Source: Archegozetes longisetosus
Taxonomy: Eukaryota > Arthropoda > Arachnida > Sarcoptiformes > Trhypochthoniidae
Assembly (NCBI GenBank): GCA_018873245.2
Contig: JAEMBT020000017.1
Coordinates: 1 to 64,000, forward strand
Reading direction: 5' to 3'
Length of the DNA stretch: 64,000 nucleotides
The notes below the pieces were generated by a model. It made no database searches and had not been told where the DNA came from. It was given only the letters and a program-made list of their open reading frames with translations. The stretch's first letter is position 1; the number at the start of each line of letters is the position of its first letter. Positions 11,530 through 23,304 of the stretch are shown piece after piece. A program made the translations under genes and the position numbers.

Positions 11530-13313
11530 TTTGTTTTATTTTATAGCGTATTTTTATATTTTATATTGTAATACCTCACTATACTCTAAAGTGTATAATT
11601 AAAACTATATGATGTAAACTTAAGAATTTTAACAATTATATCAAGCCTTCGTAATGTTATTGGAGCGAGGTCTAACTAATATAAAAACCTAACCTAGAAA
11701 ACCTAACCCAACCAAACTAACCAAACTCAGTCTATAAAAGGTCGTCATCTGATGGGCCAAGTACTTAAGTGTAGTACTAAGACTGACTTGAGAAGTAAAA
11801 TAAATTTTTAGGGGTAAGGTCAGAGGTCAAGTCAAAGGTCACGCTACTGGGTCAAGTGGGGTATCGTTTTACTCAGCAAATCGAGCTAAATCCAGTGACA
11901 TATATATCGGGTGGGTGAGGTCACAGGAAGTGTGCGGTACCCAAAAACTACAATCGAACCGAACACTTTTACAAAGCCAATAATTGAAATTCCCAAAAGC
12001 ATCTATCTAATCAATGTAAACATGGACAAAATAAATTAGCGAATGAATTCGAATTTTGACTATTGTAATCAAACTACTTTAAAAATAAGTGAATACAAAT
12101 ATTTTTATTTGACCTGAAAGTTCCTCAGCTTATAACTGTAGTGCACTCAACTTGAAATTTCGAAAATTTCATTTGAGTGTAACTCTTGAACAGATTCTGA
12201 ATTACTTGAAAACTTTATTAAATAGAGCGTCTTTTAAATTTCTTCTGTGAACGATCAACGGATTCGTCTATACATTGGAACCTCTATAATGTTTACACTT
12301 AGTGCAGTGATAAGCAATGTGCGCCATATACGAGTGTGCTCTACACAGTTTTGAGTTGGAATTTTTATTTCCTTCAAAATAGTAAGTTCTAGTTGATAAC
12401 TTCTACCTTAACTTTCAGAGCAAAAGAACCAACTTTTTGACTAGTCATAATTAATTATCGGATAACACTTTAGTACATAACAAAACAATATTGAGTATAA
12501 AGATCAGTTCAAAATGAGTGCAATTGAGTATCAAGACACGTGCAACTAGATGTGTTTGTCTAAGTCAGGTCTCACTCGTATTGAAGTGACTTTTGGGATA
12601 TTTAATATACTCTACTCATATGCGTATTCCTTATACAGTGATTTTATAATGGGAAAAATAGAGAAACATCTCGTAAATTGTACCCCATAACACGTGTACT
12701 CCTTAATCAGGTGTACGCTTGCACAGGCTTTATTGTTTTTATAAATTTTCTATTTATAATTAAAATATAATTTTGAGGTTTTGCATATAGTTTTTGATAG
12801 AAAATCCAATAACTGTATGAGTATCTAATTGCGCAATCTTTGTTTATAATTGATTCTAAGTTCGATATTGCTTTAATTATAAAATTTACTAAATTGTAAG
12901 TGTCCAAATTTAACGAGGCAAAGTTCGGGAAATTTACCAAGACGAGAGCCAAAGGAGAATGTAAATCGGTGATACTGAAAAGCCCCAATGACTGAGTTTT
13001 TTTTAATTCAATTCAATTAAAAGTTTTCCAATCACTACTACAAGGAATAGAAGTACTAAGAAAATAATCGCATTTCATTCAGATAAGAGCTGCCAAGGCT
13101 AGACAAGATAAACCACCATTGATGAAGATATGCTTTTGGGTAGTTGATGAAAAAACGACGGTAGCCCATGAACGCCATAAAAACTGACTGGCGGTTTAAA
13201 AATTTCGATTTAAATGTCAGCAATTCGACCTTTTATTGACATCTTGACGAACATGCAATAAAAATCACTTAGAAGGTTTTGATTTTGTTTCAACTGTTTT
13301 AATGTGTAATATC

Positions 13314-13832
13314 TAGGGTGACCACCCGTCCAGTTTTTGACGGAACAGTCCCTTCTTTTAAAAGATAAAGGACAGAAATCTCGTCAGACCAAAAACTCTC
13401 GACGAGACAATTGGTTGTCCCGCTTTTCAAATTTCATTTTGAAAATATGTTTAGGAAAATATTTCTTAGAAGTTCGAACATTGGTTTTAAACCACAGATG
13501 TTCAAAACATTAAACTGAGTTTCTTGATCCCTTATCATTTGTAAAATAAATTCAAAGATTATTGAATTAACCTTTTCTGCCTTGACTTATATCTGATATA
13601 AACCAGTATTTTTACTTTTGAATAACTTCTGAAAAATGTCATTTCTAACAAAAATATATCTTTGAAATCAACCATGACTAATAATTTTTGATGTTTTAAT
13701 ATTAGAATGCATTGTTTGACACCTAAATAATTGTAATGACTAATAAAAGCGGCATTTTTCTTCAAAAAATGTGAGGGTACCCCCTTAGATATTTTTCCCC
13801 CGTCATAAGACAAGCCAGAGGTGGTCACTCTA
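13314..13832 (-). mobile_element. hAT-type MITE (palindrome right arm)
   Basis: Mirror of 1416-1931, with TSD GTAATATC at 13306-13313 and 13833-13840. It is 3 bp longer than the left copy because of a short change near a GGGTACC site, which shows that the arms have diverged slightly. Confidence 0.92.
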
Positions 13833-15249
13833 GTAATATCGCGTATCATAGTAGTGAAGAAGCTCGAAGCAAGCTATTAAACTCAGAGAATGAAGCATGC
13901 TAATCGTCTACTCTCGCTGACATGCACTGGCTGAATGTTGTTGCACACAACTCGACCGAAGGCTGAACTGCGCGAAATAACACTGAACCAAATAGCATAT
14001 AGATAAAATATAGGCTTAATATAAATGAATATCAAAACCAATACGTCAATTAATAAAATTTAAATTGTAAAACTTGGTATATGATAATGAAATTAAATTA
14101 TAGAAATATAATTGCAAATATTTAAATTACAAACAAGATTACACAATGATTAATACTAAAATCATGCAATCGCTTATTGTTAATTATCCTACTCTTTTCA
14201 CTTCTAGGCAAAAAATAAAACTTGAATACGTTTAAGAACAACACTAAGATTTAATTGGAATCATCTCCACCTCTAACTCTAACCCCATTTTTAGTTGAGT
14301 CCGAAACATTGGAATTATTTCCGACCACATGGGCACGGTCTCAAATACACAAGTATGCATAATGGCTTTACCCTCTCAACACACAAATATAGCACCTGTA
14401 AGAACTTTGGTTTTATTTACCTCTTTCAAAATTTTAAGACAATATGAAAGTGTCTCAACATAAAGACTGAATTTAAAATTATAAAATGTAGACCTTTATA
14501 TGCAAGTAAAGTTAAGAGTGAGATATTGTTTATCTACTTGCACTATAAAGGATTAACTTAATGAATTAATCTTAGAAAAAAAAACAAAAAGATTGAACTT
14601 TGGATGAGAAATAACTTGATTTCTCAGAATGTTTCATAATGAAGTTCAATATTCAATAAATTCAAATACTTCACACATTTAATACAAATGACACATGAGC
14701 TTATATATTTCTAATAAATCTTCTCCTAACAGTAATGTTCATTGACGAGTTCGCCGTTAGTACCGTAGATTGTGATAAGCCTCGAATTTGGTGCATTCGG
14801 CGTTCACATTATGGTCAACAAAACATTGCTGTACGATCATATCAAAGTCGTGAAACTTAGTTTTATTGCAGGTATTATTAATGTTTGAAATTAATATTAT
14901 TTTAAAGTATCTCTTTCTATCGTATCGGCCATATTACGGCCCGAACCTTTTAATCTTTACAGTGATATATCATTCTCCAAATACCTAATTACGTGGTGAT
15001 CCAAAGTTTTCTTCCTAATAAATAAACCATAACACATCGACTTACTTTCAACAAGTTCTAAACTAATGATGTTAAAGTCGATGTCTCACTGGGGTTAAAC
15101 ATGAAAAAGATGAGCTATAATGCAATAAAAGAGCATAAAGGCATGTTTTAAGTGTGCTACTCAGTTCAGAGGGAGAGAAACTTAAGATATATTTGCTTAA
15201 TATGCAAGTCGTGGTCACGTAATGGAAGAATTGATAGTTTTTTATATAA

Positions 15250-15538
15250 GTTGTGTTAGTGTGCTAATAAAAATCATAGTTTGAAACATGAATTTGATGT
15301 TTCAAATACAAATCTCAGTCAAAACAAGAAATAAAAGGATTTGAAACTGAGTATATTAGTCAATTGTAATGATAAAGAGGCTCTAAGTCTGGGGCGCGAT
15401 CCCTAAAGGCCACAAAACGACCGAACTATTAATAAAGAATTATCTTACATTTAAGCCATAAAGTTACACAGGTTCATATTCTAAAGCACAGATCAATTGC
15501 AGCAATCATACAAACATTTATAGTTGATTAGTTGATAT
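15250..15538. other. No feature seen
   Basis: About 290 bp between the palindrome end and a solo LTR. It is AT-rich with no open frame, RNA gene or repeat that I recognise. Confidence 0.5.
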
Positions 15539-16031
15539 TGTAATAACGTCTGTTTCTTAATTAGACCTATACTGTAATACTTTTGTAATAACCTATATTT
15601 CTAAACTCTAATTTTCATAACTCACCTTATATGTTAACATTTATTACTGATTTAAAGATTACTTTTTGTTTGTACCAAAGAAATCTTCACATGCTTGTCT
15701 AAGCTGTACAAATTATGAAGACAGCTGAGAATAAGCATGTCTCAACTCTCAAAACCTACCTAAGTGTGTCCTAGTTTTACAATCTCCCAATCTTAGCTAA
15801 ATGTGCTATTGACCTTAAAAGATTTAGCCTATCATTGTAAAGTATTTTCCAATTTAACCGCCTATTGTTCCTATAAAATGTCGTGTTTCTCTTAAATTTT
15901 TCGCTCTTTTTACTCCAGTGTTAAAATCCTGTGAAATCTTATGTAATTTGTATTGTGGTTATGTTTAATAAAGTGCTTATATTTTAAATTTGATTTCGTA
16001 CACGCTCCTATCAAAGATTCCAGACTTTACA
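15539..16031 (+). mobile_element. Solo LTR, independent insertion
   Basis: 493 bp, starting TGTAATAACGTC and ending GACTTTACA, with TSD ATAT at 15535-15538 and 16032-16035. It is clearly related to the palindrome LTRs but differs by many substitutions and small indels. AATAAA is conserved. The ORF spanning its 3' end is not a gene. Confidence 0.9.
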
Positions 16032-16035
16032 ATAT

Positions 16036-17050
16036 GACCTCGATTGAGAATTCACTCATGCTAATCTATCAAGTTCAGAAATTTTCAATGCTTTTAGTTT
16101 TAAGATTTAAAGCATTATTTGTTTTGAGGAAAAACTCATTGAACACATTATCTTTAGAATATTAATCATTTTGAATCGTAAAGCTAAAAGCAGGGAAAAT
16201 GTTTGAACTTGATAGATTAACATGATGATCCATGTCAATTGAGCCGAAGGCAATTAAGCTGAAGACAATTAAGCTTTGCGTCATTTGAGCCTCATTTTAT
16301 AAAGTCGAAATCCACTCTTATGCAAATTACAACAGTACAGAGATGTGTTGTGCACTGTCGATTGGCGCGACATTCCTTTAGTGAAGTCTTCAAACTATTA
16401 GTGGTCTCATAACACAAACCAATATGCTAAACATTCTAGCAATTTGTTAGAGTTCACATGCTCATGCATATTTTAGTATATTTCTGATTATTAATAAGTT
16501 CATATGAAGTCTATATAAGTTGTGACCGTCAATGATTCAATCAGTTACTCTATAAGTGACTGTTAGTACAGCCTTAATATTGATTAGTTTTTAATATATA
16601 TAAGGCATTGTAAAATGTTATTTTAAAGTCAGTTGCAATAAAGATTTTGTGAAGAACACTTGTCTAATTACTTGATAATCCAATATTAAGATTGCTGGAG
16701 AGACGATTTCTATTAGATATTCCTTTCATCCCATACTAAATTAGACATAGACGAAAAGTTATATCGTGTGTTCCACCGGTTATATCAATTAGTGTTTTAT
16801 CGGTTAAAAAAGATTTAATTCGCGTCTAAAGCGCATGAAAATCGTTACAAAATAGTGGATATCATTCGATTGCTTCTTATGATAGTTTTAGTTCACTCTA
16901 TATCATGTTATTAATAAAAGAGTTACTTATTAACTGTCCATTGTACTCATTTGGATATTTCGTTGGGATTTGTATCAATATAAACGGTTTTTACCGTTTA
17001 AAAATATAATTGATATTCAAATCGTTTCTTTAGACTTTTTATTGCGCGAA
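16036..17050. other. Intergenic, one short tandem motif
   Basis: No gene seen. At 16234-16275 a roughly 15-bp unit is repeated about three times (CAATTGAGCCGAAGG, then CAATTAAGCTGAAGA, then CAATTAAGCTTTGCG). This resembles the subterminal repeats of the MULE elements further right, so it may be the edge of a decayed one, but no partner end was found. Confidence 0.45.
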
Positions 17051-17051
17051 G

Positions 17052-17363
17052 ATGCCATTGGACTTCGTGAAGAGTGTAAAAGGGAAAATGCTGCTGGCTC
17101 ATCAGGGTTTCATTTTCAGGTTTACAAGTGTAGGGCTCGACAAGACTATATAGAGGTGTAATGAGCCAATGAAGGGCAAGTGTAAAGGTCGGTTCTACAC
17201 CAGGCATGGAGAAGTCATTTGGCACAATAATAATCAAAATCATGTGCCGGGTCAAGCCAAGATTGAGGTCAGGAATATTGTGGAGAGTATAAAAAACGCA
17301 GCAGTACCAACTAAATTATCAACAATCCTACTATATACGCCCGTTCAGCGCAGTCACTTTTGA
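17052..17363 (+). pseudogene. FLYWCH zinc-finger protein remnant
   Basis: An ATG at 17052 opens a frame that reads like a FLYWCH domain: FVKSVKGKMLLAHQGF, then IxRC, KGKCKGRFYT, and the H-x-H end NQNHVP followed by AKIEV. One in-frame TAG (near 17157) sits where the family has the conserved Trp (W-R-C). The frame then continues open to 17363. FLYWCH domains bind DNA or protein and often accompany MULE transposases; another is in the MULE at 41.7-44.3 kb. Only this domain remains, so it could be a transposon relic or a decayed host gene. Confidence 0.7.
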
Positions 17364-17389
17364 GAGCACAATAATCCACTAAGTGAAAA

Positions 17390-17643
17390 ACCGCGCTTCA
17401 GTTTTTTTCAACTTAGGTGTCGTATCAATGTCTGGGGGGTTATAGAGAGATCTAAATGCGCAAATTTTGGGGATTTTATAGTCAAAATCCTCGAGTATTT
17501 TACCATTGATTTTACTATTGGTTTTAATGGTAAAATACTCGAGGATTTTGACTATAAAATCCCCAAAATTTGCGCATTTAGATCTCTCTATAACCCCCCA
17601 GACATTGATACGACACCCAAGTTGAAAAAAACTGAAGCGCGGT
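17390..17643. mobile_element. Near-perfect hairpin element (118-bp arms, 18-bp loop)
   Basis: 17390-17507 is the reverse complement of 17526-17643 with about one mismatch (near 17424), around an 18-base loop. The ends read ACCGCGCTTCAG. RNA copied from it would form a 118-bp duplex. It is probably a foldback MITE; no clear target duplication was found. Such perfection implies a recent origin or gene conversion between the arms. Confidence 0.9.
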
Positions 17644-18027
17644 ATTAATAAGAAAAAAGTTCAGAGCAGTCAATTAGCACACTAAATCATAAGCTAGCTT
17701 AAGCGGTTTTCAGAGGTATTTCAGAAAAACCAGAAAAGGATGTGAAGGGGAAAGGTGAAATTTTTCACTTTTTTAGGTTGAGTGTCAAGTTTTTACATTT
17801 AAAAATCAATAATTTCAATAAATTCCACCTCAAAAATCTACCTTTTTTGAAAAAATAATGTCCTTTTTAAAGATATCTATTTAAAGATAATTTAAACAAA
17901 AAACTTAAAAATCTTTCATTGAGTTTTACGCATCACATTTTCGCTCAAAATTTCAAGTATTATTTTGAAAAACCTACACATTTTTCTTAATAAATAATTA
18001 GTTTGAACTTTAGGTTTGTTTCTCATA

Positions 18028-19312
18028 CAGCTCAGTCCAAAAAAGTCGGAAAAAAAATTATTCATATTTTTATCAAAAGTCATTCAAATTCAATTTAAAC
18101 AAGTTTGAGCTATTAATAGCACCTTAAATAATATTTTATGAGTATCTCTAATATTTAATTCGCTCTCCTTGAGCTTGAATGTAGAGTTGAAGTCTAATTG
18201 GCATAGAAGCGATTAATGTCTCCAAATAATCGTGTGAAAGCTTATACCATATATCGCTAATTTTTCTCTCTTCCACTCGTCCAAACTTATCGGTTTCTGT
18301 TTCTCAACGATGTCTTTCGTAATCTGCCAGATATTATCTATACAATTTAAATCTGGCGAATTCGCAGGCAACTCTATCTGCACAATAACTGAATTTTCAA
18401 ACCAAGCAATCGTTGTTCTCGAGGTATGGAAGCTTGCATTATCCTGTTGGTATGTCCAACCATCAGGATAAAGAACGTTCATAGTTCTAACTAAATTTTC
18501 ATCCATAATCTCTATATATTTATCTGAATCAATGGAGCCATCAACAAAAGCAATTGGTGTTGTACCTCTAGCAGATATTCCACCCCAAACCATAATACTT
18601 GGTGTAAATTTTGGTTTAGGCCTCGATTTGCATTCCTTACACCAAACTTTGACTTTACAACGGTAAAAGTCAAATCTTGATTCATCACTGAAGCACACTT
18701 TCGTCCAATTTAAATTACGGAATTTTAGGCACCATTTCACTCTTTGATTTTTGTGTTGTTTCGTCAGCAAAGGAACAATTTTTGGAACTAATTTTAGAAA
18801 GCCCTGCTCCTTAAGCACGCAACCGATTGGCTGTGGACTAACCAATGGTGAGCCTCTTTCATGAGCTTTCTGAGCAATTCTTGCGGCAGACCACTTATCG
18901 TGAGAATTTGCTAGTTGTATAACACGTCGTCGGTCATTCGCGTTAAGTTTACGCGGTCGTCCTGATCCAACTTTGCGCGTTCTGCCTTTTCCTCACCGAA
19001 ACCGTTTCAGATCATCATAAATTGTACTTAAGGGTATCCCAGTTAATCAGTGAAGTTTTTTAGCTGATTTGATGCCACATTCGTACAAAGTTAGGAGACG
19101 ATTCCTATTATCAAATTACTTTCCCATTTCGTTTCGCGCGAATTCAAATTTCAAGACTAAACTGAATACTACGCATTTAGCAATGAATTATATAAGTATA
19201 GTATAAGAAGCCCTATTTTGGTTTGAAAATTCATTAAGAATTATAAAGTATGAAGAGCACAATACTAATTTGTTTAAATTAAATTTTTTTCCGATTTTTT
19301 TGGACTGAGGTG
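18028..19312 (-). mobile_element. Complete Tc1-like DNA transposon
   Basis: 1285 bp, bounded by inverted repeats of about 30 bp (ends CAGCTCAGTCC and CACCTCAGTCC, followed by an A-rich AAAAGTCGG run) and flanked by TA at 18026-18027 and 19313-19314. It holds one decayed transposase gene. Length and TA target fit the Tc1/mariner superfamily. Confidence 0.92.
18213..19130 (-). pseudogene. Tc1-like transposase (decayed)
   Basis: The C-terminal 210 residues are open (18845-18213) and contain the first catalytic Asp (FSDESRF), the second in QQDNASFH, and SPDLNCIDNIW, where the expected Glu has become Asp. The N-terminal helix-turn-helix half (19130-18846) is recognisable in pieces (VGSGRPRKL-type GRPR hook near 18960) but has stops and frameshifts. 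The element can therefore no longer encode an active enzyme, although its ends might still be mobilised. Confidence 0.85.
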
Positions 19313-19314
19313 TA

Positions 19315-20987
19315 TTTGCTCAAATTTCATCTATTTTTTAAAGTTATGCTTTTCCTAATAAATAACAAAAAACAAAATTCCTATACTTGTAATGGTAAAA
19401 ATGTACAATTTAAAAATTTATATCACAAAAATAATAACTGACTAAAATTTTGTTTTTTTATTTAATTTTTCTTTGAAAGTCCTTCATTGTCATACCCATA
19501 TCATAGTGATCACTAGTCAGTCTAACTTTTGAACAGGTCATCATAGAACTTTCATTTAAGTTGTATTGAAACCAGCATGAAAAATATTTTTCAACGATAT
19601 ATATATTGTCATACTTTTCTTAAATTTAATGATCCTTTTTGAATAAAAATAATTACGCATTCAAGTCACGTACACATTTCAAAGCTTTCTATTCACTCTA
19701 TAAGAGAAAATTCTTAATGCTTTCTTCTCGTTGTGTCATAGAAACAATGTAAAGAGTATTGTGAAATTTATTTATGTCTAACAAACACAGAATACTAAAT
19801 AGCTTAGTTATTAGTTTGAAAGGGCTTAGCACTAACAATTTTTGTAATTAGCTCTTAAAAAGTCCACTGATTTATAACACTTTCTGTAATCACTTTCTCT
19901 TTAAAATGACCCGATATAGTGTAGTGATTTGACCCTGAATCAAGAGCCATTCAGTCTGATACTACTCAACTTATTGAAAAATTAATCGTTCGACTAATGA
20001 ACGAACTAACTTTTAGCATTAATGTCACCCTTTTTAGAAATAATTATATATAAGGCGTGTTTTCAAACTAGACACACAGTTGTTGATGTAGTGTTCTGTC
20101 GGTTGAATTAATTTTTATGAATAAATAATTTATTCATGCTTCAATAGTATAATATTACTTTAGCATAAATAAACAATCAAAAAGTATAGATTGTTTTAAA
20201 TTTAGAAAAACATGGGAAACCAAAAAAAGTTTGTAAAGGGACAGTCTTAGAGAAAGTCAAGAAGAGGGGAGATAGACAATCTTCAGTAATATCTCAGTTA
20301 TGCTTTGTAACTTCATGTTATGCATAATAAAATTCTCGTATAATAGACAATCGCTTTCTTCATTTCTATCAACTTTATTTGCACCTTAGGTAAGTAATAT
20401 GTAAAGTTGTGAAACATTCTTTAATGCACAATAGGTACACATTATGTTATCTATCGAATCCAGCCAGACCCTTAGATAGGCAATTAGGTAAAAAGGATTT
20501 GGAATCTTACATCGAGGCCCCTGATTTCAAATGTCTACGCTAGAAAAGTCACACTAAATGAAAAACTCTACACAAACTTAGATCGAGTTTTTCATTCTCA
20601 ATGAGATCCCGAGTCACAAAAATAATCTTGACAGTATTCATAAAATTTTAGAGTTGTTTTACAACTATTTTAAGCTAGAAATTTAATGAAAGTATTGTTA
20701 TTTTTGTAAATTGATAACAAACTAATTATTTGATTGAGCTAAAAATTTACACTTAAATAGTGTATAATAAGACCTGTTAAATGATACATAATTCATGTCG
20801 TTCTGAAAATATCTCCATTCACGATTTTTAAAATTAATTTCGAGTAAATTGTTACACTGACTTCCTTAAACCTTGAAATAATATAAACAAGAAATTAAGC
20901 CGTATTAAAATGGCTTCTCTATTATCTATTGTGGACTGTGAAGTTATGTTATTTACTTATTCTATTTTTTAATTTAAAAATTTTTAG
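19315..20987. other. Intergenic or intronic, no feature seen
   Basis: About 1.7 kb of AT-rich DNA. An ATG at 20911 opens a short stretch (MASLLSIVD) that might be the first exon of the gene at 20988, but its donor phase does not fit cleanly. No repeat or RNA gene was recognised. Confidence 0.4.
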
Positions 20988-21485
20988 ATGAACTAACTAT
21001 AGAATTACATAAGAAACTTCTGACTGCAATACCTAAAAACAGCAAAAGTTGTTGGTGTGAAAATTTTGATAAATTTTACTTAATATACTTTAGAAACTCA
21101 AAACCCAAGTAAGTTACTGTTAAGATTATATGATAATATTCCTTTTTTTTATTAATACAGAAAAGATTCAATATCTAAAGCTGTTGATGAAGTTATCGAT
21201 GAAATAAGTGCTAGTGATGAAGAAATTACAGAAGAAACTCATAAACCATTAAAACGCAAATTGAAATCAAAGAAAAATGATCCGAGTGAATTAATAAAGT
21301 TAACGAAAAGCCGTATTTCCACTGGAAACGAAAGTAAACCTACAAATAATTTCGAAAATTTAAATGAAGGAAAAGGAGTTATTGTTTCGATTAGCAACGA
21401 GATGGAATTTCATCAAAATCGAACATTAAAATACGCGATTCAAGCTGGAGAATGTCTTCACAAAATTCAAGTGTTGTCATATTAA
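20988..21485 (+). CDS. Unrecognised gene, last two exons
   Basis: An acceptor TTTTTAG at 20987 starts an internal exon coding for a Lys/Cys/Trp-containing segment (NSKSCWCENFDKFYL). It ends at a GTAAGTT donor near 21109. The next exon begins after TTAATACAG near 21161, keeps frame, and ends with TAA at 21483-21485. The last exon is charged at first (acidic DEEITEE, then basic KRKLKSKK), which suggests a flexible nuclear-type linker, then forms a compact end (GKGVIVSISNEMEFHQ). The N-terminal exon was not found. I do not recognise the family. The spacing of splice sites and preserved frame argue for a real gene. Confidence 0.6.
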
Positions 21486-21793
21486 TAGTAAAAAATTCAA
21501 TGAACTTTAATATAACGTAATATTAAATGATCGAAATCTTATGTTCAATTTCTAATTTCATTATATAATTTTAGCAAAGATTATCCTAAAATATGTAATA
21601 TCTCTTTCACTTTATTTTATAAAGAACAACTTTAAAAAGACAAAACTAGCTATTTGGTCTTCTAAAACAGAGAGACTTTTGCAAGGCTGTATAGGCTTCA
21701 AGGTTATTGTCTCATGGCATGAGACTGTCCTTGATAATTTCTCATTCTATACTTAATTTTATTATAAGTTGTCTTTGTAACAAATTGATTCTA

Positions 21794-22073
21794 TTAATGT
21801 GTAAACCTATAACCATTAAGTTTTACTTTTTTTATGTACTTTTCTCTCGGAAAGAATTTAGTTTTAATAAACTCTATATCTCGTTTAGAAACATCAGACT
21901 CACTTAGTTCACCAGCTTTATAAAGATTCAATAATTCTTGACAAAATTTATATGCAAACCTGTATTCTTTTCTCTGTCCAATTTTTAACGATTGTTCTAA
22001 TACTTCAACCAAAGCAGCACCCATTGACAAAGCTGCAAATGGAACAAATGCAAATGTTGATAACCCTGACGAA
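21794..22073 (-). CDS. Unrecognised gene, terminal exon
   Basis: On the minus strand an acceptor TTTTATTTAG precedes 22073, and the frame then stays open for about 92 codons to a stop at 21794. It starts with a hydrophobic, small-residue-rich segment (GLSTFAFVPFAALSMG) that could be a membrane helix or hairpin, followed by a charged helical part (EYRFAYKFCQELLNLY) and a basic tail. It converges with the gene at 20988-21485. The upstream exons were not identified and I do not know the family. Confidence 0.5.
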
Positions 22074-22363
22074 CTAAATAAAAATTTAAAAGCTATGAGT
22101 GTTATGTTAATTTTAGAATAAAATGCATAACTTTTTCCATAACAGACCAAGTATTATAGATCAGGATAAAAGATTAATTGTCTACGGTAACTTGAAAAGT
22201 TTAAGTACTTTATGGTTTAATGCTTTGATAAGTATTTAATGCAATATTAATTAGTTAATAAATGGAAGATTATTTAGAAAAGAAAGCTTGTTTAAGTTTT
22301 TGAGCGTCATCTCTAAGAAAGTCATAAGTTTTATTGTCTTCAAAATGCCAAACAAATAATACT

Positions 22364-22402
22364 GATACATGTAATGAAAATTTTTACGCAATAGTACAGA
22401 AC
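22364..22402 (+). repeat. 39-bp direct repeat, copy 1 (possible LTR tail)
   Basis: GATACATGTAATGAAAA followed by an ACGCAATAGTACAGAAC end recurs at 36226-36264 with 2 mismatches in 39 bases. The two copies bracket the gypsy retrotransposon: 50 bp downstream of this one begins gag. They may be the last bases of two otherwise diverged LTRs, and TTGGTGGAGGCC right after this copy could be a primer-binding site. Similarity does not extend upstream. Confidence 0.5.
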
Positions 22403-22451
22403 AAATTGGTGGAGGCCTATTAGATCCCGAAGAAGCATCGAGTAATAATAA

Positions 22452-23160
22452 ATGAATGCTTCAGTACTATTAGAAAGAGAAAATTCTTGGTATTCCAGAG
22501 TTATTAACATTTTCAGTACCGGAAGAAAAGTCTGGACATCAACACCGGTGATTCAAGCTGATGATAATAACCATAACATTACAGAAGACAAGCGGAAGGA
22601 TAGACGAGAATTCAGAAAAGAATCTCAAGTAATACACGAACCATTCAGTAACGCATTATCTTTTGCCAAAAATAGAGTTATCACAAGTAGAATGAAGTCT
22701 CATGAAAGAAGACAAAATAATAATCCAAGAGGTTCAAGATCATCTTTAAGTCAAGGAACTCCTAGATCAAGTCGTAACTCACAAACAATTGAAGAAGAAA
22801 TTCAATCGCCAATAACACAATCAACACCACCGCCAAGACAACGAGTTGTGTCACAACCTGTTTCAGAAATACAGTCACAACAACCAACTACAGGGAATGA
22901 AAGATTCGATAGAATGATGTCTGAAGTTCGGAATAATTCACGAGATATAAATGATGTCAAAAGAAGCTTAGAAGTGATCAATATTCTATTGAGAAGCCAA
23001 AGTCTTGTTCAGAATCGAAATAGAAGTCAAAACCGAAATCTAAATTGAAGTGAGGACAGAATTAGAATGAATAATACATGTAATAATAATGAAAGATCTG
23101 ATGAAAGTGAAGGCTTTGATATAGTTGACGAAGACGAGAACATAAATCAGATACAGAGAT
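22452..23160 (+). pseudogene. Gypsy-type gag, N-terminal part
   Basis: An open frame of 198 codons, rich in Arg, Ser, Gln and Pro with little predicted fold, ends in an Asn/Arg repeat (NRNRSQNRN). An acidic tail (SDESEGFDIVDEDE) follows in another frame. Composition and position, upstream of a CCHC gag further right, suggest the disordered N-terminal part of gag. It is cut off at about 23160 by the block that carries the capsid module and resumes at 28811. Alternatively it is an unrelated disordered protein. Confidence 0.5.
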
Positions 23161-23261
23161 AGTAGTAGATATGTGCTTCTAGACCGGAGCGCTCTAGACC
23201 TGAGAGGGATTCTAGACCTGAATACTCTATACTTGAGAGAGATGCCTAAAGTTTCTTTGAG
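23161..23261 (-). repeat. ~100-bp inverted repeat flanking the Polinton block, left copy
   Basis: Reverse complement of 28714-28811 at about 95% identity. In the plus direction it encodes a Ser-Arg-Pro-Glu repeat (SRPERDSRPE) that would suit gag. The pair brackets the 23.3-28.7 kb block, so the block sits between two inverted copies of a gag segment, as expected after insertion with flank duplication or after inversion. Confidence 0.85.
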
Positions 23262-23304
23262 ATGCCTCATTGGATAAGAGACTATTGATTAAAGTTGTAT
23301 CCAT

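Larger units (their letters stand above)
9579..15249. repeat. Giant palindrome 1, right arm
   Basis: Reverse complement of 1-5664. It begins in the middle of the LINE RT, whereas the left arm's LINE continues beyond the matching point, so this copy looks like the derived one. It ends at 15249, pairing with base 1 of the window. Apart from the LINE, LTR and hAT MITE there is nothing I can call a gene. Confidence 0.95.

Noticed and set aside
15953..16165. 70-codon ORF
   Set aside because: Starts inside the 3' end of the solo LTR and runs through its target site.
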